Assembly: GCA_902363735.1 (NCBI GenBank)
Contig: CABJBA010000007.1
Coordinates: 176,518-240,517 of the forward strand
DNA: 64,000 nt
DNA from: Clostridiaceae bacterium
GTDB taxonomy: Bacteria > Bacillota > Clostridia > Lachnospirales > Lachnospiraceae
Direction of reading: 5' to 3'
Shown: in pieces, positions 8,702-18,011 of the stretch
How the letters are laid out: each line of letters starts with the position of its first letter
Position numbering within the stretch: the stretch's first letter is position 1
Notes under the pieces: model-generated
What the model was told of the DNA's origin: nothing
Database searches by the model: none
Seen by the model: the letters and a program-made list of their open reading frames with translations, nothing else
Program-made: the position numbers and the translations under genes

Positions 8702-9793
8702 TCACCGTCCGATCATTTCATCTATTTGCTCATCATTTACATCATATAAGAAGAACTCGCTGTAAAAATACTTGATTTCTTCTTCCAATGACTCTCTTGA
8801 CATTAATTGAGGATACAAATGGTGCATAGTCCAGAAAACGGTCAGCGGCTGTTCTACGGTACGGTTGCCCCACACATGAGCAACGGTGGGGATCACATGG
8901 AAAGCATCATTTTTTACAGCAGTGATACCACTGTAGTTATTGTTAGCCTTTACTTCATCAATAAGCCCTGCATTTGAAACAATCATTACATCAGGGTTCC
9001 ATTTGAGAAGGTCTTCCATGGTGTATTCCAAGCTGTTGTCAGTACGTCCGTCATTGGTAACACTCATACCTCCAGCCTGTGTAATCCACCATTCAGCAAT
9101 GACATGAGGCTGGGAAAAAGTAACCGGATTTCCGTACAGTACGGTTACCTTGTCCTCTTCTTTTAAGTCCTTGGTCAATTCCTGGGCCTTTGCCATCTTC
9201 TCATCAAAGTAAGCAATATATTTTTCAGCCATATCCTCTTTGTTCAGCACTTCTCCCATTAAAGCCACAGCAGTTTTTACATCTTCCACACCCTTCCACT
9301 CCAGATAGATACATGGAATGTTGTTTCTCTCTAACAGTTCAGCCGTGTCCTTGGTCATAGTAAAGCACACGTCAGGATTTGCCTGAATAATATTTTCAAT
9401 GAGAACCTCCCGGTTATCGCTTTCAAAGAGCGGTCCGTCTGCGATCTGAGGTGCAAACTCATACTGCATTTTCCAGCTGTCGTTTTTGGTAAAGCTGGCA
9501 GGCATCTGATTATAGATTTTGTCTCCTGATCCCATTAGTTCTACAAAAGCATTAAGAACACCTACAGAGCCAAGGGTGCCGATCCGGTCAATTTTATCAG
9601 ACAGCTCTACCTTTCTGCCTGCCATATCAGTCACAGTACGGGTGCCTGTTTCCTTAAGCGTTTCACTGGCAGATTCTGAAACCGCAGCAGAAGTCGTCTC
9701 AGTGGCTGGGGCAGGTGAAGCCTGTCCTCCGCAGCCTGACAGCATAACCAAAGTCAGGGCAATGGGAATCATTTTAATAAATGTCTTTTTCAT
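8702..9793 (-). CDS. ABC transporter substrate-binding lipoprotein, copy A
   Basis: A 363-residue lipoprotein starting at the ATG 9793 behind TTGGAGGAAA. The signal peptide ends in the lipobox VMLSGCGG, followed by a Ser/Thr/Ala-rich linker. The mature part begins TVTDMAGRKVEL, characteristic of the FecB/BtuF periplasmic_binding_2 family, and ends with a segment resembling that of lipoprotein B. The two lipoproteins are only distantly alike, so the two transporters may have different or differently liganded substrates. It is transcribed after ATPase A and just before MoeA-like copy A. Confidence 0.88.
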   Translation of the reverse strand: MKKTFIKMIPIALTLVMLSGCGGQASPAPATETTSAAVSESASETLKETGTRTVTDMAGRKVELSDKIDRIGTLGSVGVLNAFVELMGSGDKIYNQMPASFTKNDSWKMQYEFAPQIADGPLFESDNREVLIENIIQANPDVCFTMTKDTAELLERNNIPCIYLEWKGVEDVKTAVALMGEVLNKEDMAEKYIAYFDEKMAKAQELTKDLKEEDKVTVLYGNPVTFSQPHVIAEWWITQAGGMSVTNDGRTDNSLEYTMEDLLKWNPDVMIVSNAGLIDEVKANNNYSGITAVKNDAFHVIPTVAHVWGNRTVEQPLTVFWTMHHLYPQLMSRESLEEEIKYFYSEFFLYDVNDEQIDEMIGR

Positions 9794-9829
9794 GTTTTTT
9801 TCCTCCAATAAACTTTTTTTAATTTTTTG

Positions 9830-10618
9830 CTATTCCCCAATAATGGGAATGCATACTTTAGCGAGTTTTCCGGCAGAAGTCACGGAAGTCTCAAATACTG
9901 CAGCCTGTGTTTCATAAAGCCGGGAAAGACTTTCTCCCGTGATTACATCCTCCGGAGGGCCGCACCGCAAAACAGTCCCCTCCTTCATCAGTGCCACCTG
10001 ATTAGAAGTGAGAAATGCATGGTCCGGGAAATGAGAGGTCATTAAGACAGTGAACTCCTGATTGGAAAGATCCCGGATCATCTGAAGAGCTCTTACCTGA
10101 TTGGAAAAATCCAGACTGGCCGTAGGTTCGTCAAGAACCAGAAGCCGGGCCTGCTGGGCCAGGGCCCTTGCCATAAGAACCATTTGTTTTTCGCCTCCCG
10201 ATAAATACTGGAACACTTGATGGGCCAGATGGGAAATATGCATTTTCTCCATGGCCTCCCAAGCTAAGTTACGGTCTTCTTTACCGGGAGAGCTTCCGGC
10301 TTTCAGATGGGCGATTCGGCCCATAAGTACTACTTCCTGGACTTCATAAGGAAAGGTAAGGGCCGAAGCCTGAGGAACATAGGCCATGAGCCTGGCCCTT
10401 TTGCGCACAGATAAAGGTCCCATGTCTTCTCCATTCCAGAAGAACTTTCCTCCCCCTGGTTTTGCCAGCCCCAGAAGGCACCGTAAAAGGGTGGTCTTTC
10501 CAGTACCGTTGGGACCCAGAAGACAGAGAACATCTCCTTGCTTCAGTTCAAAAGACACATCCTGAAGCACTGGTTTTCCGGTTTTATACTGAAAGCGGAT
10601 ATTTTGTGCCTTTAACAT
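9830..10618 (-). CDS. ABC transporter ATP-binding protein, copy A
   Basis: A 262-residue ATPase with Walker A GPNGTGKTT, Q-loop YVPQASALTFPY, signature LSGGEKQM, Walker B LLVLDEPTASLD and switch His in MTSHFPDHAF. The ATG at 10618 overlaps the permease A stop (TGATG) and has AAGGGG eight bases upstream, so it is preferred to the GTG nine bases earlier. Its C-terminal segment ends VCIPIIGE, close to the C-terminus of ATPase B (CIPIQ), further evidence that the two modules arose by duplication. Confidence 0.92.
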   Translation of the reverse strand: MLKAQNIRFQYKTGKPVLQDVSFELKQGDVLCLLGPNGTGKTTLLRCLLGLAKPGGGKFFWNGEDMGPLSVRKRARLMAYVPQASALTFPYEVQEVVLMGRIAHLKAGSSPGKEDRNLAWEAMEKMHISHLAHQVFQYLSGGEKQMVLMARALAQQARLLVLDEPTASLDFSNQVRALQMIRDLSNQEFTVLMTSHFPDHAFLTSNQVALMKEGTVLRCGPPEDVITGESLSRLYETQAAVFETSVTSAGKLAKVCIPIIGE

Positions 10619-11664
10619 CACAGCCACCCCTTTCGAACCCGGGAAAGCAAAACCACAAAGATGGGGGTACCGGCCAAGGCCGTAAGAACACCCAATGGAA
10701 GTTCTACCCCAGGTATTCCCCGTACAAGGTTATCAATAATCAGCAAAAACAATGCGCCCACTCCAAATGATGTGGAAATAAGTTTGGGATAATTGGCCCC
10801 TACCAGCATACGGGAAATATGAGGGACTACCATTCCCACCCATCCAATAATGCCGCATATACTAACTGAGGTCACTGTCATAAGAGTGGAGGAAATCACC
10901 ACTACCACCTTTACCAACATCACGTTGACTCCAAGAGTAACCGCTTCATCTTCCCCGGCTGATAATGCATTAATCTGATAACGGAATATAAAAAGCAGCA
11001 AAAGAGAAAGAAGCAAAGCTGGGAGCATGATCAGTACATCCCGATTGGACCCCCTGCCCAGGCTTCCCATGAGCCAGAATGTAATGGATGGCAAAGCATT
11101 TTCAGTATCTGCCAGGGTTTTTACAATGGACAAAAGAGCCTGGAACAAGCTGGATACAACCACACCTCCCAGTACCATAACCGTAACTTCCTGCCGGGCA
11201 AATGCATAACCGATCAGGCTTGCCGCCAGCACAGCCATAAGACCGAATACCAGCGCAGAAATCTGAATCTGCCACCACATGGCATTGTGGATCATGGCGA
11301 GAGCAGCACCAAAACCAGCACCTGCAGAAACTCCCAGAATATCCGGGGATACCATTGGGTTTTTAAACAGGGTCTGATAGGAAGCTCCTGACACGGATAA
11401 TGCGCCCCCTACCAGCATGGCAAGAAGGATACGGGGCAGACGCACATTTAAGACTACAGTTTCCAGGGTCTCTTCCCAGTAAGGCGTTACAAGACCAAGT
11501 CTGGACAGCAAAATATCAATCACGATTTTTGGAGAAAGAGCGTACCTTCCTACCCAGAAAGAGAGAATCGCACATATTAGTAGCACTCCATATAAAATCC
11601 CCATTTTCATACCAAAGAGAGACCGGCTGTTCTTAGCTGCCGGGTCAATATTACGTTTGCTCAT
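10618..11664 (-). CDS. ABC transporter permease, FecCD/BtuC family, copy A
   Basis: A 348-residue permease with nine or ten membrane helices. Motifs parallel those of copy B: RLPRILLAMLVGGALSVSGA, PDILGVSAGAGFGAA and CGIIGWVGMVVPHISRML. Its start lies inside the end of the DUF364 gene (14-base overlap), suggesting translational coupling. It pairs with ATPase A and lipoprotein A. Nearly identical length and motif spacing to copy B point to tandem duplication followed by divergence. Confidence 0.92.
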   Translation of the reverse strand: MSKRNIDPAAKNSRSLFGMKMGILYGVLLICAILSFWVGRYALSPKIVIDILLSRLGLVTPYWEETLETVVLNVRLPRILLAMLVGGALSVSGASYQTLFKNPMVSPDILGVSAGAGFGAALAMIHNAMWWQIQISALVFGLMAVLAASLIGYAFARQEVTVMVLGGVVVSSLFQALLSIVKTLADTENALPSITFWLMGSLGRGSNRDVLIMLPALLLSLLLLFIFRYQINALSAGEDEAVTLGVNVMLVKVVVVISSTLMTVTSVSICGIIGWVGMVVPHISRMLVGANYPKLISTSFGVGALFLLIIDNLVRGIPGVELPLGVLTALAGTPIFVVLLSRVRKGWL

Positions 11665-12484
11665 TTTTAATAATCAGCCTTTCCGCACTTTTTCCAAAGA
11701 AATGATATCCCGAACCACCCTCGCTGATAATGTCCAGAACTTCATCCGGCTTTGTCACAAGAACACCCCCCATAACGGTTACCTTTTGCTTGAAAAATGC
11801 GTCCGGCAGCATGCTGGCTGTAGGGCCTGTGACAATGACCTGGGCTCCGGGCTTTACCATCTCCAACAGTCCGGGAAGTGTATCATTGAGCACAGTGACC
11901 CCTGTTATAACCAAAAGATCGGCATCCGGAACATACTTCCATGCATCCTCAGGGGGAGCGTAATGCTCCAGTTCCTTTCCCTTTAAAGTCCGGTTATCCA
12001 TCTCCAGCACCTTAAAATCAGCATCAGCTGCAATCAGTTTTTTCAAAATAGGCACCAATGCCCCTACAACCACACTTTTGCCGTCTTGGGGAATCCTTAC
12101 ATGATCAAAGGCATCCTCTCCCGTCTGTATCTGATATCCCTTTGCCGCACCCCTTTGCCAGCAGATGGCAGACAGGGCATTTAAGGTGGCAATAGCCAGA
12201 GTCTTCCGAAGAATGTTATCATGATCTAAATCAGCCAGATAGTCCGCTGCACTGCGCCCCTTCAGCCTTCCGGATAAAGGCATGGCTTTGGCTGAGCTGG
12301 GGCAGCATACTGCCTGAGGCATGTCCTTTACCGGAGTAAAACACAGACCGCCCTGACCGTCACTTAACTTTACCCCGGAAAAAAATAGGCCGAACACGGC
12401 CCGTTCAATAGTGATTGTGTCAAGGTAATCCCCAAGTATCTCCCGCACCCGGACAGCAGTTTCCTGCAATAGAATATTTCCCAT
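11651..12484 (-). CDS. DUF364/DUF4213 family protein, putative heavy-metal chelation
   Basis: A 277-residue cytosolic protein. The C-terminal half has the Rossmann-like DUF364 pattern: DADLLVITGVTVLNDTLP, a segment ending VIVTGPTASMLPDAFF, and GGVLVTKPDEVLDIISEGG near the end. The N-terminal half fits the DUF4213 (enolase N-like) part. A crystal structure of the Desulfitobacterium homologue led to a proposed heavy-metal chelation role; this is family knowledge and not biochemically proven. It is the first gene of the nine-gene operon, so it may bind the imported metal or its chelator in the cytoplasm. Confidence 0.82.
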   Translation of the reverse strand: MGNILLQETAVRVREILGDYLDTITIERAVFGLFFSGVKLSDGQGGLCFTPVKDMPQAVCCPSSAKAMPLSGRLKGRSAADYLADLDHDNILRKTLAIATLNALSAICWQRGAAKGYQIQTGEDAFDHVRIPQDGKSVVVGALVPILKKLIAADADFKVLEMDNRTLKGKELEHYAPPEDAWKYVPDADLLVITGVTVLNDTLPGLLEMVKPGAQVIVTGPTASMLPDAFFKQKVTVMGGVLVTKPDEVLDIISEGGSGYHFFGKSAERLIIKNEQT

Positions 12485-12522
12485 AAATTTACCGACCCCT
12501 TACTTTCGATGTGTTTTTAAAA

Positions 12523-12536
12523 ATATATCGATATAT
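12523..12536. promoter_or_regulatory. 14-bp palindrome at the transcription start of the DUF364 operon (candidate operator)
   Basis: ATATATCGATATAT is perfectly self-complementary and covers the expected start point, seven bases below the minus-strand -10 box starting from its TCGATATAT half. Such a site would suit a dimeric repressor. The regulator is not identified. Confidence 0.5.
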
Positions 12537-12538
12537 GG

Positions 12539-12567
12539 ATTATAATGTCATTTTTGTAAAATGTCAA
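12539..12567 (-). promoter_or_regulatory. Promoter of the DUF364/ABC/MoeA operon
   Basis: TTGACA (12562-12567) and TATAAT (12539-12544) on the minus strand are separated by exactly 17 bases: a perfect sigma-A consensus. A strong core promoter of this kind usually needs a repressor, in keeping with the palindrome over its start point. Confidence 0.85.
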
Positions 12568-12634
12568 CAAAGGGTATAAAAATTAAATCTTTCTTATATT
12601 CATATGTTCTATATAAAAATTCTTATATATATTG

Positions 12635-12663
12635 TTGTTTTGACGGGTTATGGGGTTTATAAT
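12635..12663 (+). promoter_or_regulatory. Candidate promoter of the AraC-family regulator
   Basis: TTGTTT (12635-12640), 17 bases, TATAAT (12658-12663). The alternative -35 box TTGACG at 12640 is only 12 bases away and less likely. Confidence 0.5.
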
Positions 12664-12765
12664 AATAAACTGATAAAGAAATAAAAATCTCTCATATTTG
12701 TGCATGAATAGCGAGGACAGGCTCTCTTTTGGCCTGTATACTTGTGTCAGGAAAGGATGAGGCTT

Positions 12766-13620
12766 ATGGATTGGATTGATCGGCTCAATGCCGCAATAGA
12801 GTATATTGAGGAACACATCACGGAGGAACCGTCGTTTGAGCAGATAGCAAAGATAGCATGCTGCTCTGTGTATCATTTTCAGAGAATGTTTGCTTACATG
12901 GCGGATGCTCCGCTCTCCGAATACATCCGGCGCAGGCGCATGTCTCTTGCAGCTGCAGATTTACAAAACGGCGAAAAGGTCGTTGACGTAGCGTTCAAAT
13001 ACGGCTACGCGTCCCCAACTGCATTTAACCGCGCATTTCAGAGCATCCATAGCGTTGCCCCCTCCCTTGCCAGGGAAACCGGGGTAACACTTAAATCCTT
13101 TCCGGCAATCAGCTTCAAAATAACGATTAAAGGAGTGGAAGAAATGGATTACAGAATCGAGAAAAAGGAAGCATTCCGCATTGTAGGTATTTCCATGCCG
13201 ATGCACAGGGAGTTGGAAAAAAACTTTGAGGTTGTACCGCAGATGTGGGGCAAGGCTGCCGTTGACGGAACCCTCACCACACTTGCCGCACTGATGGAAG
13301 GTCCGCCTATGGGAATGCTGGGTGTAAGCAATAGCTGTGACCCCGCAGGGCCATGGAAATATTTTATTGCAGTGGCAAGTAGTAAGGAGATTGACAGTAC
13401 ACTGGAGGAGTTTCTCATTCCCGCGGCAACATGGGCCGTCTTTAACGGCAGCGGTACAAACATGAGCATACAAGAGCTGGAAAAGCGAATCCTTACGGAA
13501 TGGCTTCCATCCTCTGGCTATGAATACGGCAGTGCTCCCGATGTGGAGGTCTACTTAAACGCAGATCCGCAGAACGCAAAATATGAGGTGTGGCTGCCGG
13601 TTGTAAAAAAGCAGGCTTAA
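12766..13620 (+). CDS. AraC family regulator with GyrI-like effector domain
   Basis: A 284-residue transcription factor. Residues 1-105 hold the AraC double helix-turn-helix, including FEQIAKIACCSVYHFQRMF and VAFKYGYASPTAFNRAFQ. After a linker, residues about 125-284 form a GyrI/BmrR-like effector domain beginning MDYRIEKKEAFRIVGI. Such fusions usually sense small cationic or hydrophobic compounds. The ATG at 12766 is eight bases from AAAGGA. The gene is richer in GC codons than its neighbours. Its target genes are unknown; the methyltransferase downstream is a candidate. Confidence 0.88.
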   Translation: MDWIDRLNAAIEYIEEHITEEPSFEQIAKIACCSVYHFQRMFAYMADAPLSEYIRRRRMSLAAADLQNGEKVVDVAFKYGYASPTAFNRAFQSIHSVAPSLARETGVTLKSFPAISFKITIKGVEEMDYRIEKKEAFRIVGISMPMHRELEKNFEVVPQMWGKAAVDGTLTTLAALMEGPPMGMLGVSNSCDPAGPWKYFIAVASSKEIDSTLEEFLIPAATWAVFNGSGTNMSIQELEKRILTEWLPSSGYEYGSAPDVEVYLNADPQNAKYEVWLPVVKKQA

Positions 13621-13635
13621 AAGTCTTCCTGATGC

Positions 13636-13673
13636 AAAAAACCACCGCTCTTTATATCAGGGGCGGCGGTTTT
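13636..13673 (+). terminator. Intrinsic terminator after the AraC gene
   Basis: The arm AAAACCACCGCTC pairs with GGGCGGCGGTTTT with one A/C mismatch, ending in TTTT. Confidence 0.75.
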
Positions 13674-13797
13674 CTTTGAATTTTATTTGAATTACATAAT
13701 AATTTGTGGTATTGTTAGATATGACTAACTATATGCATTTTGGAACAAACACACAGTGTTTAATCTCTCAAAATGACACAACAATAGGAGAGGCAAT

Positions 13798-14454
13798 ATG
13801 GAAGATAAGGTTAGAAGTGCTTACCGGCAATCCAGGAATATTTATGATGATGTTTTAACACAGAGTAAATGGTGGTCACGTCTTTATATCCGTTTCTTTT
13901 GGGCGGTAGACGATGTGCTCATTTCACAAAAGCTTTTTGCAATGATTCCCGATGATTTTTCTGGAAATTTGCTGGATGTGCCCTGCGGAACTTTGAACCT
14001 GACTTCCGATAAGTACAGGAAGATGAAGAGAGCGAACATCACCTGCCTTGATTATTCCGAAGATATGCTCTCCACCGCACGGGATCGGATTGCACATCAG
14101 GGAATTCCTAATTTAAAACTTATGCAGGGTGATGTGGGCAATCTGCCTTTTGGCAGAGAAACCTTTGACACGGTTCTTTCCATGAATGGTTTTCATGTGT
14201 TCCCTGACAAAACCAGAGCTTATGCCGAAACCGCCCGCGTACTCAAACCGGGTGGCTTATTCTGTGGCTGTTTTTATGTCCAGGGCGAAAGGCGCCGCAG
14301 CGATTTTGTGGTAAACCGTGTCCTTGCAAAAAAAGGCTGGTTTACACCCCCATTCCAGACAAAAGACCAGGTGTTGTCCACACTGAAGAGCTACTATTCC
14401 ACAGTAGATCTATACGGCGATCAGGCAATGGTCTGGTTTCGGTGCATCAAATAG
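13798..14454 (+). CDS. Class I SAM-dependent methyltransferase
   Basis: A 218-residue methyltransferase of the Methyltransf_11/25 type. Motif I is represented by NLLDVPCGTLNL, followed by an acidic residue ending strand 2 (ITCLDYSEDML), motif II GDVGNLPFG and the post-motif RVLKPGGLFCGCFY. The start ATG follows TAGGAGAGG. The usual GxGxG of motif I is modified to PCGT, as in some UbiE-like clostridial enzymes. Substrate is unknown. It follows the AraC regulator after a terminator and is convergent with the LysR gene. Confidence 0.83.
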   Translation: MEDKVRSAYRQSRNIYDDVLTQSKWWSRLYIRFFWAVDDVLISQKLFAMIPDDFSGNLLDVPCGTLNLTSDKYRKMKRANITCLDYSEDMLSTARDRIAHQGIPNLKLMQGDVGNLPFGRETFDTVLSMNGFHVFPDKTRAYAETARVLKPGGLFCGCFYVQGERRRSDFVVNRVLAKKGWFTPPFQTKDQVLSTLKSYYSTVDLYGDQAMVWFRCIK

Positions 14455-14486
14455 CGACATAAAATCAGCTTATCCGGCGGTCCCGG

Positions 14487-15410
14487 CTAGGAGCATGACT
14501 CTTTGGCGATGCGGATAAACAACTGATCGGCTTTGGAAAGAAAGCTGTTTTTTAAGGAGGCAATACACCGATCCCAACAGGCATCATATTTCTTGTCAAT
14601 AGAGCAGAATACCGGTTGTTTTTGATCAGCAGAACGGCTGCTGTATTGCCTTGGAACCAAGGTGACACCAAGTCCTTGTGCAGCCAGTAGCTGTGCTGTT
14701 TCAAAACTTTTTAAGGTCAGGAAAATATTGGGCTGGTGAATTCCGGCTCTTCCTAGAATCACGTCTGTTACCTGACGGATTCGTTGTTTACTATGAAGCA
14801 TAAGAAGCGGCTCGTCTTTTAATAAAGCAATGTCTAAAACCGGGAATTCGTACCCGGCTTTTTTTATTGCATACTTTAAAAGTTTATGATCGGATGATAA
14901 TGCAATTACAAATGGATCCCTGGTAAGCAGCTCATAGTTGAGCTGAGGATGGTGTTGATCTTTAGGAGCATGCATAATAGTAAAATCCAGCCGTCCGTCA
15001 AGCAGACCCTGTTCCAGTTCTGCTGAGTTTGCTTCTGTTATGGTAAGATCTATATAAGGGCATATATCCCGGAATCTGGGAAGAATAGACGGAAGTATCA
15101 GAGTGCCCAGATAATCCGTTGTGCCCAAATGAACCCGTCCGGTTTTTAAGTTATTAATATCGCTGATTTCAATCTCAAAGTCCTCATACATCTTTAGGAT
15201 TTGTGAGGCCGTATGATAATAACGCTCCCCTGCAAAAGTCAAGGTTAAACCACCGGTGATCCGGTTAAAGAGAGCAGTTCCCAGGTTTTCTTCAATTCGC
15301 TGAATGGACTGGCTTAAGGACGGCTGAGAAATAAAAAGCTGTCTGGCAGCTTTTGATATACTTTTTGTGTCTGAAACTGTTTTTACATAAAGTAATTCTC
15401 TTTGTGTCAT
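14487..15410 (-). CDS. LysR family transcriptional regulator
   Basis: A 307-residue regulator. Residues 1-60 hold the LysR winged helix with SISKAARQLFISQPSLSQSI and LFNRITGGLTLT; the rest is a two-lobed effector domain (GRVHLGTTDYLGTLILPSIL). The start at 15410 is chosen for its AGGAGAAAGGAG ribosome binding site rather than the longer frame 21 codons upstream. It is divergent from the aconitase-like gene and CitMHS transporter, the usual layout for a LysR activator of a carboxylate pathway. The effector is likely the transported acid or a derivative, by inference. Confidence 0.9.
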   Translation of the reverse strand: MTQRELLYVKTVSDTKSISKAARQLFISQPSLSQSIQRIEENLGTALFNRITGGLTLTFAGERYYHTASQILKMYEDFEIEISDINNLKTGRVHLGTTDYLGTLILPSILPRFRDICPYIDLTITEANSAELEQGLLDGRLDFTIMHAPKDQHHPQLNYELLTRDPFVIALSSDHKLLKYAIKKAGYEFPVLDIALLKDEPLLMLHSKQRIRQVTDVILGRAGIHQPNIFLTLKSFETAQLLAAQGLGVTLVPRQYSSRSADQKQPVFCSIDKKYDACWDRCIASLKNSFLSKADQLFIRIAKESCS

Positions 15411-15478
15411 AAGACTCCTTTCTCCTTTGTTATAGGGGTATAGGTTAAACATTATAAGTCTTATTATAATCATAGTAT

Positions 15479-15507
15479 TTGCCTATTATATAATCGTATT
15501 ATACAAT
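15479..15507 (+). promoter_or_regulatory. Promoter of the aconitase-like/CitMHS genes
   Basis: TTGCCT (15479-15484), 17 bases, TACAAT (15502-15507). The weak -35 box fits activation by the divergent LysR protein. AT-rich inverted stretches around 15450-15470 could be its binding site. Confidence 0.55.
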
Positions 15508-15549
15508 AAAACCAAGTGAAAATAAAGAGTGTTTCAAGGAGGATTTTAC

Positions 15550-17838
15550 ATGGTTACATTGTATGAAGGCGGCGCTTATCTGATCAAAGGTACACACATT
15601 ATTCCAGAAAATGATGTAACTCAAGTTACAGCCATGACAGGGAAAGAGGTAACCCGGGAAGACGCAAAGAAGGGGACGATTGCATACTCGATTTTAAAGG
15701 TACACAATACCACGGATAATATGGAAAACTTAAAAATTCGCTTTGATGCAATGACATCTCACGATATCACCTTTGTTGGAATTGTTCAGACCGCTAAAGC
15801 TTCCGGAATGGAACATTTTCCGGTTCCATATGTCCTGACAAACTGCCACAATTCCCTGTGTGCAGTAGGTGGAACAATCAATGAAGATGATCATATATTT
15901 GGTCTGTCAGCATGTAAGAAATATGGGGGAATTTTCGTACCTCCCCATATTGCAGTTATTCACCAGTACATGAGAGAGATGATGGCCGGATGCGGTAAGA
16001 TGATTCTTGGTTCAGACAGCCATACCCGCTATGGTGCTTTAGGAACTATGGCCATTGGAGAAGGCGGAGGCGAATTAGTAAAGCAGTTACTTTGTGACAC
16101 CTATGATGTCTCTTATCCGGGCGTGGTTGCAGTATATATAGATGGCAAACCCGGACCAAGTGTAGGACCCCAGGATATTGCTTTGGCGATCATTGGTGCT
16201 GTATTTCAGTGTGGTTATGTAAAAAATAAGGTGATGGAATTTGTGGGTCCCGGAATTTCATCCATGACAACCGATTACCGGAATGGTATTGACGTTATGA
16301 CCACTGAAACCACCTGTCTGTCATCCATTTGGAAAACAGATGAGGATACCAGAGAATACCTGGCTCTTCATGGGAGAGCTGGAGATTATAAAGAACTAAA
16401 CCCAGCGGATGTTGCATATTATGATGGTCTTGTGTATGTGGATCTAAGTACTATAAAGCCGATGATTGCATTGCCATTCCATCCGAGTAATGTATATGAG
16501 ATTGATGAATTAAATGCAAATCTTGGCGATATATTAAGAACCATAGAAGTGGAAGCAGCAAAAATTAAGGGTAACTCTGCAGAACCGTTTTTATTAACGG
16601 ATAAAATTGTAAACGGGGGACTAAAGGTTACTCAGGGAATTATTGCCGGATGTGCAGGTGGTAATTATACTAATGTAATGGAGGCAGCCCACATTTTAAA
16701 AAATAAGTCTTGCGGGGCTGAAGAGTTTTCTCTTTCGGTATATCCTTCTTCACAGCCGGTTTATATTGACTTGGTTAAAAAAGGCACAATAGCAGATTTG
16801 ATGGCTGCCGGAGCCGTTTTGAAAACTGCGTTTTGCGGACCTTGTTTCGGGGCCGGAGATACACCAGCTAACAATGGTTTCAGTATCCGTCATACCACCA
16901 GAAACTTCCCTAACCGGGAAGGCTCAAAACCGGGAGTTGGACAAATGGCTGCTGTAGCTCTTATGGATGCCCGTTCAATTGCAGCAACTGCGGCTAATGG
17001 CGGAATCCTTGCATCGGCAGAAGCCTTCACAGATGACTATAAAGTTCCGGATTATGAGTTTGATAATACAGTGTATAATAATCGTGTTTACCAGGGATAT
17101 CAGACCAGAGATGAGCAGACTAAGCTGATTTATGGACCAAATATCAAGGACTGGCCAAAGATGAGCTCTTTGACAGATAATATTCTTCTGAAGGTTTGTT
17201 CCAAGATCATGGATCCTGTTACCACCACTGATGAGCTGATTCCTTCCGGTGAAACTTCTTCCTATCGTTCCAATCCACTGGGACTTGCAGAGTTTACTCT
17301 TTCCCGCAGAGATCCTCAGTATGTTGGAAACAGCAAAGCAGCAGATAAGATTGAAAAGGCGAGAGTCTCAGGAATCTCTCCTGTGGAGACTGAACCAGAA
17401 TTGAAGAAGATATTTGATAAAATCAGAACCATTCCCGGAAACGAAGAGGTTAAGTCTTTGGAGACAGAAATTGGAAGTGTGATTTATGCTGTAAAACCAG
17501 GAGATGGATCTGCCAGAGAACAGGCTGCCAGCTGCCAGCGTGTTCTGGGCGGACTTGCAAATATATGTAGGGAATATGCTACCAAGCGCTATCGTTCCAA
17601 CGTAATGAACTGGGGCATGATTCCGTTTCAGATGGCAGAAGATGCAACGTTTGAAGTGGGTGATTACATCTATGTACCAGAAGTCCGGGCTTCTTTTGAC
17701 GGAGATATGAAAGCAATTAAAGCCTATGTTATTGGTGGCCAAATGAAAGAAATCACTCTTTCAATTGCAGATATGACTTCAGAAGAGAAGGAAATAGTTA
17801 AGGCAGGATGCCTGATTAACTACAATCGAAACAGATAA
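15550..17838 (+). CDS. Aconitase-superfamily hydratase (YbhJ-like)
   Basis: A 762-residue Fe-S dehydratase. It has [20 protein letters not shown] near residue 155, the cluster Cys in GCAGGNYTN, and the CGPCFGAGD pair, matching the three [4Fe-4S] ligands of aconitase; the swivel domain is at the C-terminus. The architecture resembles the uncharacterised E. coli YbhJ more than AcnA. The start follows AAGGAGG. With a CitMHS transporter downstream and LysR upstream, it probably isomerises or dehydrates an imported tricarboxylate. No citrate synthase or isocitrate dehydrogenase is adjacent, so its substrate may not be citrate. Confidence 0.82.
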   Translation: MVTLYEGGAYLIKGTHIIPENDVTQVTAMTGKEVTREDAKKGTIAYSILKVHNTTDNMENLKIRFDAMTSHDITFVGIVQTAKASGMEHFPVPYVLTNCHNSLCAVGGTINEDDHIFGLSACKKYGGIFVPPHIAVIHQYMREMMAGCGKMILGSDSHTRYGALGTMAIGEGGGELVKQLLCDTYDVSYPGVVAVYIDGKPGPSVGPQDIALAIIGAVFQCGYVKNKVMEFVGPGISSMTTDYRNGIDVMTTETTCLSSIWKTDEDTREYLALHGRAGDYKELNPADVAYYDGLVYVDLSTIKPMIALPFHPSNVYEIDELNANLGDILRTIEVEAAKIKGNSAEPFLLTDKIVNGGLKVTQGIIAGCAGGNYTNVMEAAHILKNKSCGAEEFSLSVYPSSQPVYIDLVKKGTIADLMAAGAVLKTAFCGPCFGAGDTPANNGFSIRHTTRNFPNREGSKPGVGQMAAVALMDARSIAATAANGGILASAEAFTDDYKVPDYEFDNTVYNNRVYQGYQTRDEQTKLIYGPNIKDWPKMSSLTDNILLKVCSKIMDPVTTTDELIPSGETSSYRSNPLGLAEFTLSRRDPQYVGNSKAADKIEKARVSGISPVETEPELKKIFDKIRTIPGNEEVKSLETEIGSVIYAVKPGDGSAREQAASCQRVLGGLANICREYATKRYRSNVMNWGMIPFQMAEDATFEVGDYIYVPEVRASFDGDMKAIKAYVIGGQMKEITLSIADMTSEEKEIVKAGCLINYNRNR

Positions 17839-18011
17839 CCAGAGCTGGAGCTGATAAAGCGATATTATGTTTCTTCAGGTTGTCAAAACATTTTAATCAT
17901 GAAAGGAGGGCAGGCAAAGTACTATTCTGAATTTGTTTCAATTTTATGTTATTGTATTTCTAAAGAACTAAAAAATTATTTTTATTGGAAATGTTAAAAG
18001 GAGGGTTACTA

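Noticed and set aside
12583..12876. A 97-residue minus-strand frame between the DUF364 operon and the AraC gene
   Set aside because: It overlaps the AraC start and its promoter, has no ribosome binding site and is AT-rich without a coding pattern.
17901..17940. GAAAGGAGGG between the aconitase-like gene and the CitMHS gene as a start of a small gene
   Set aside because: No start codon lies at a usable distance and no open frame follows.
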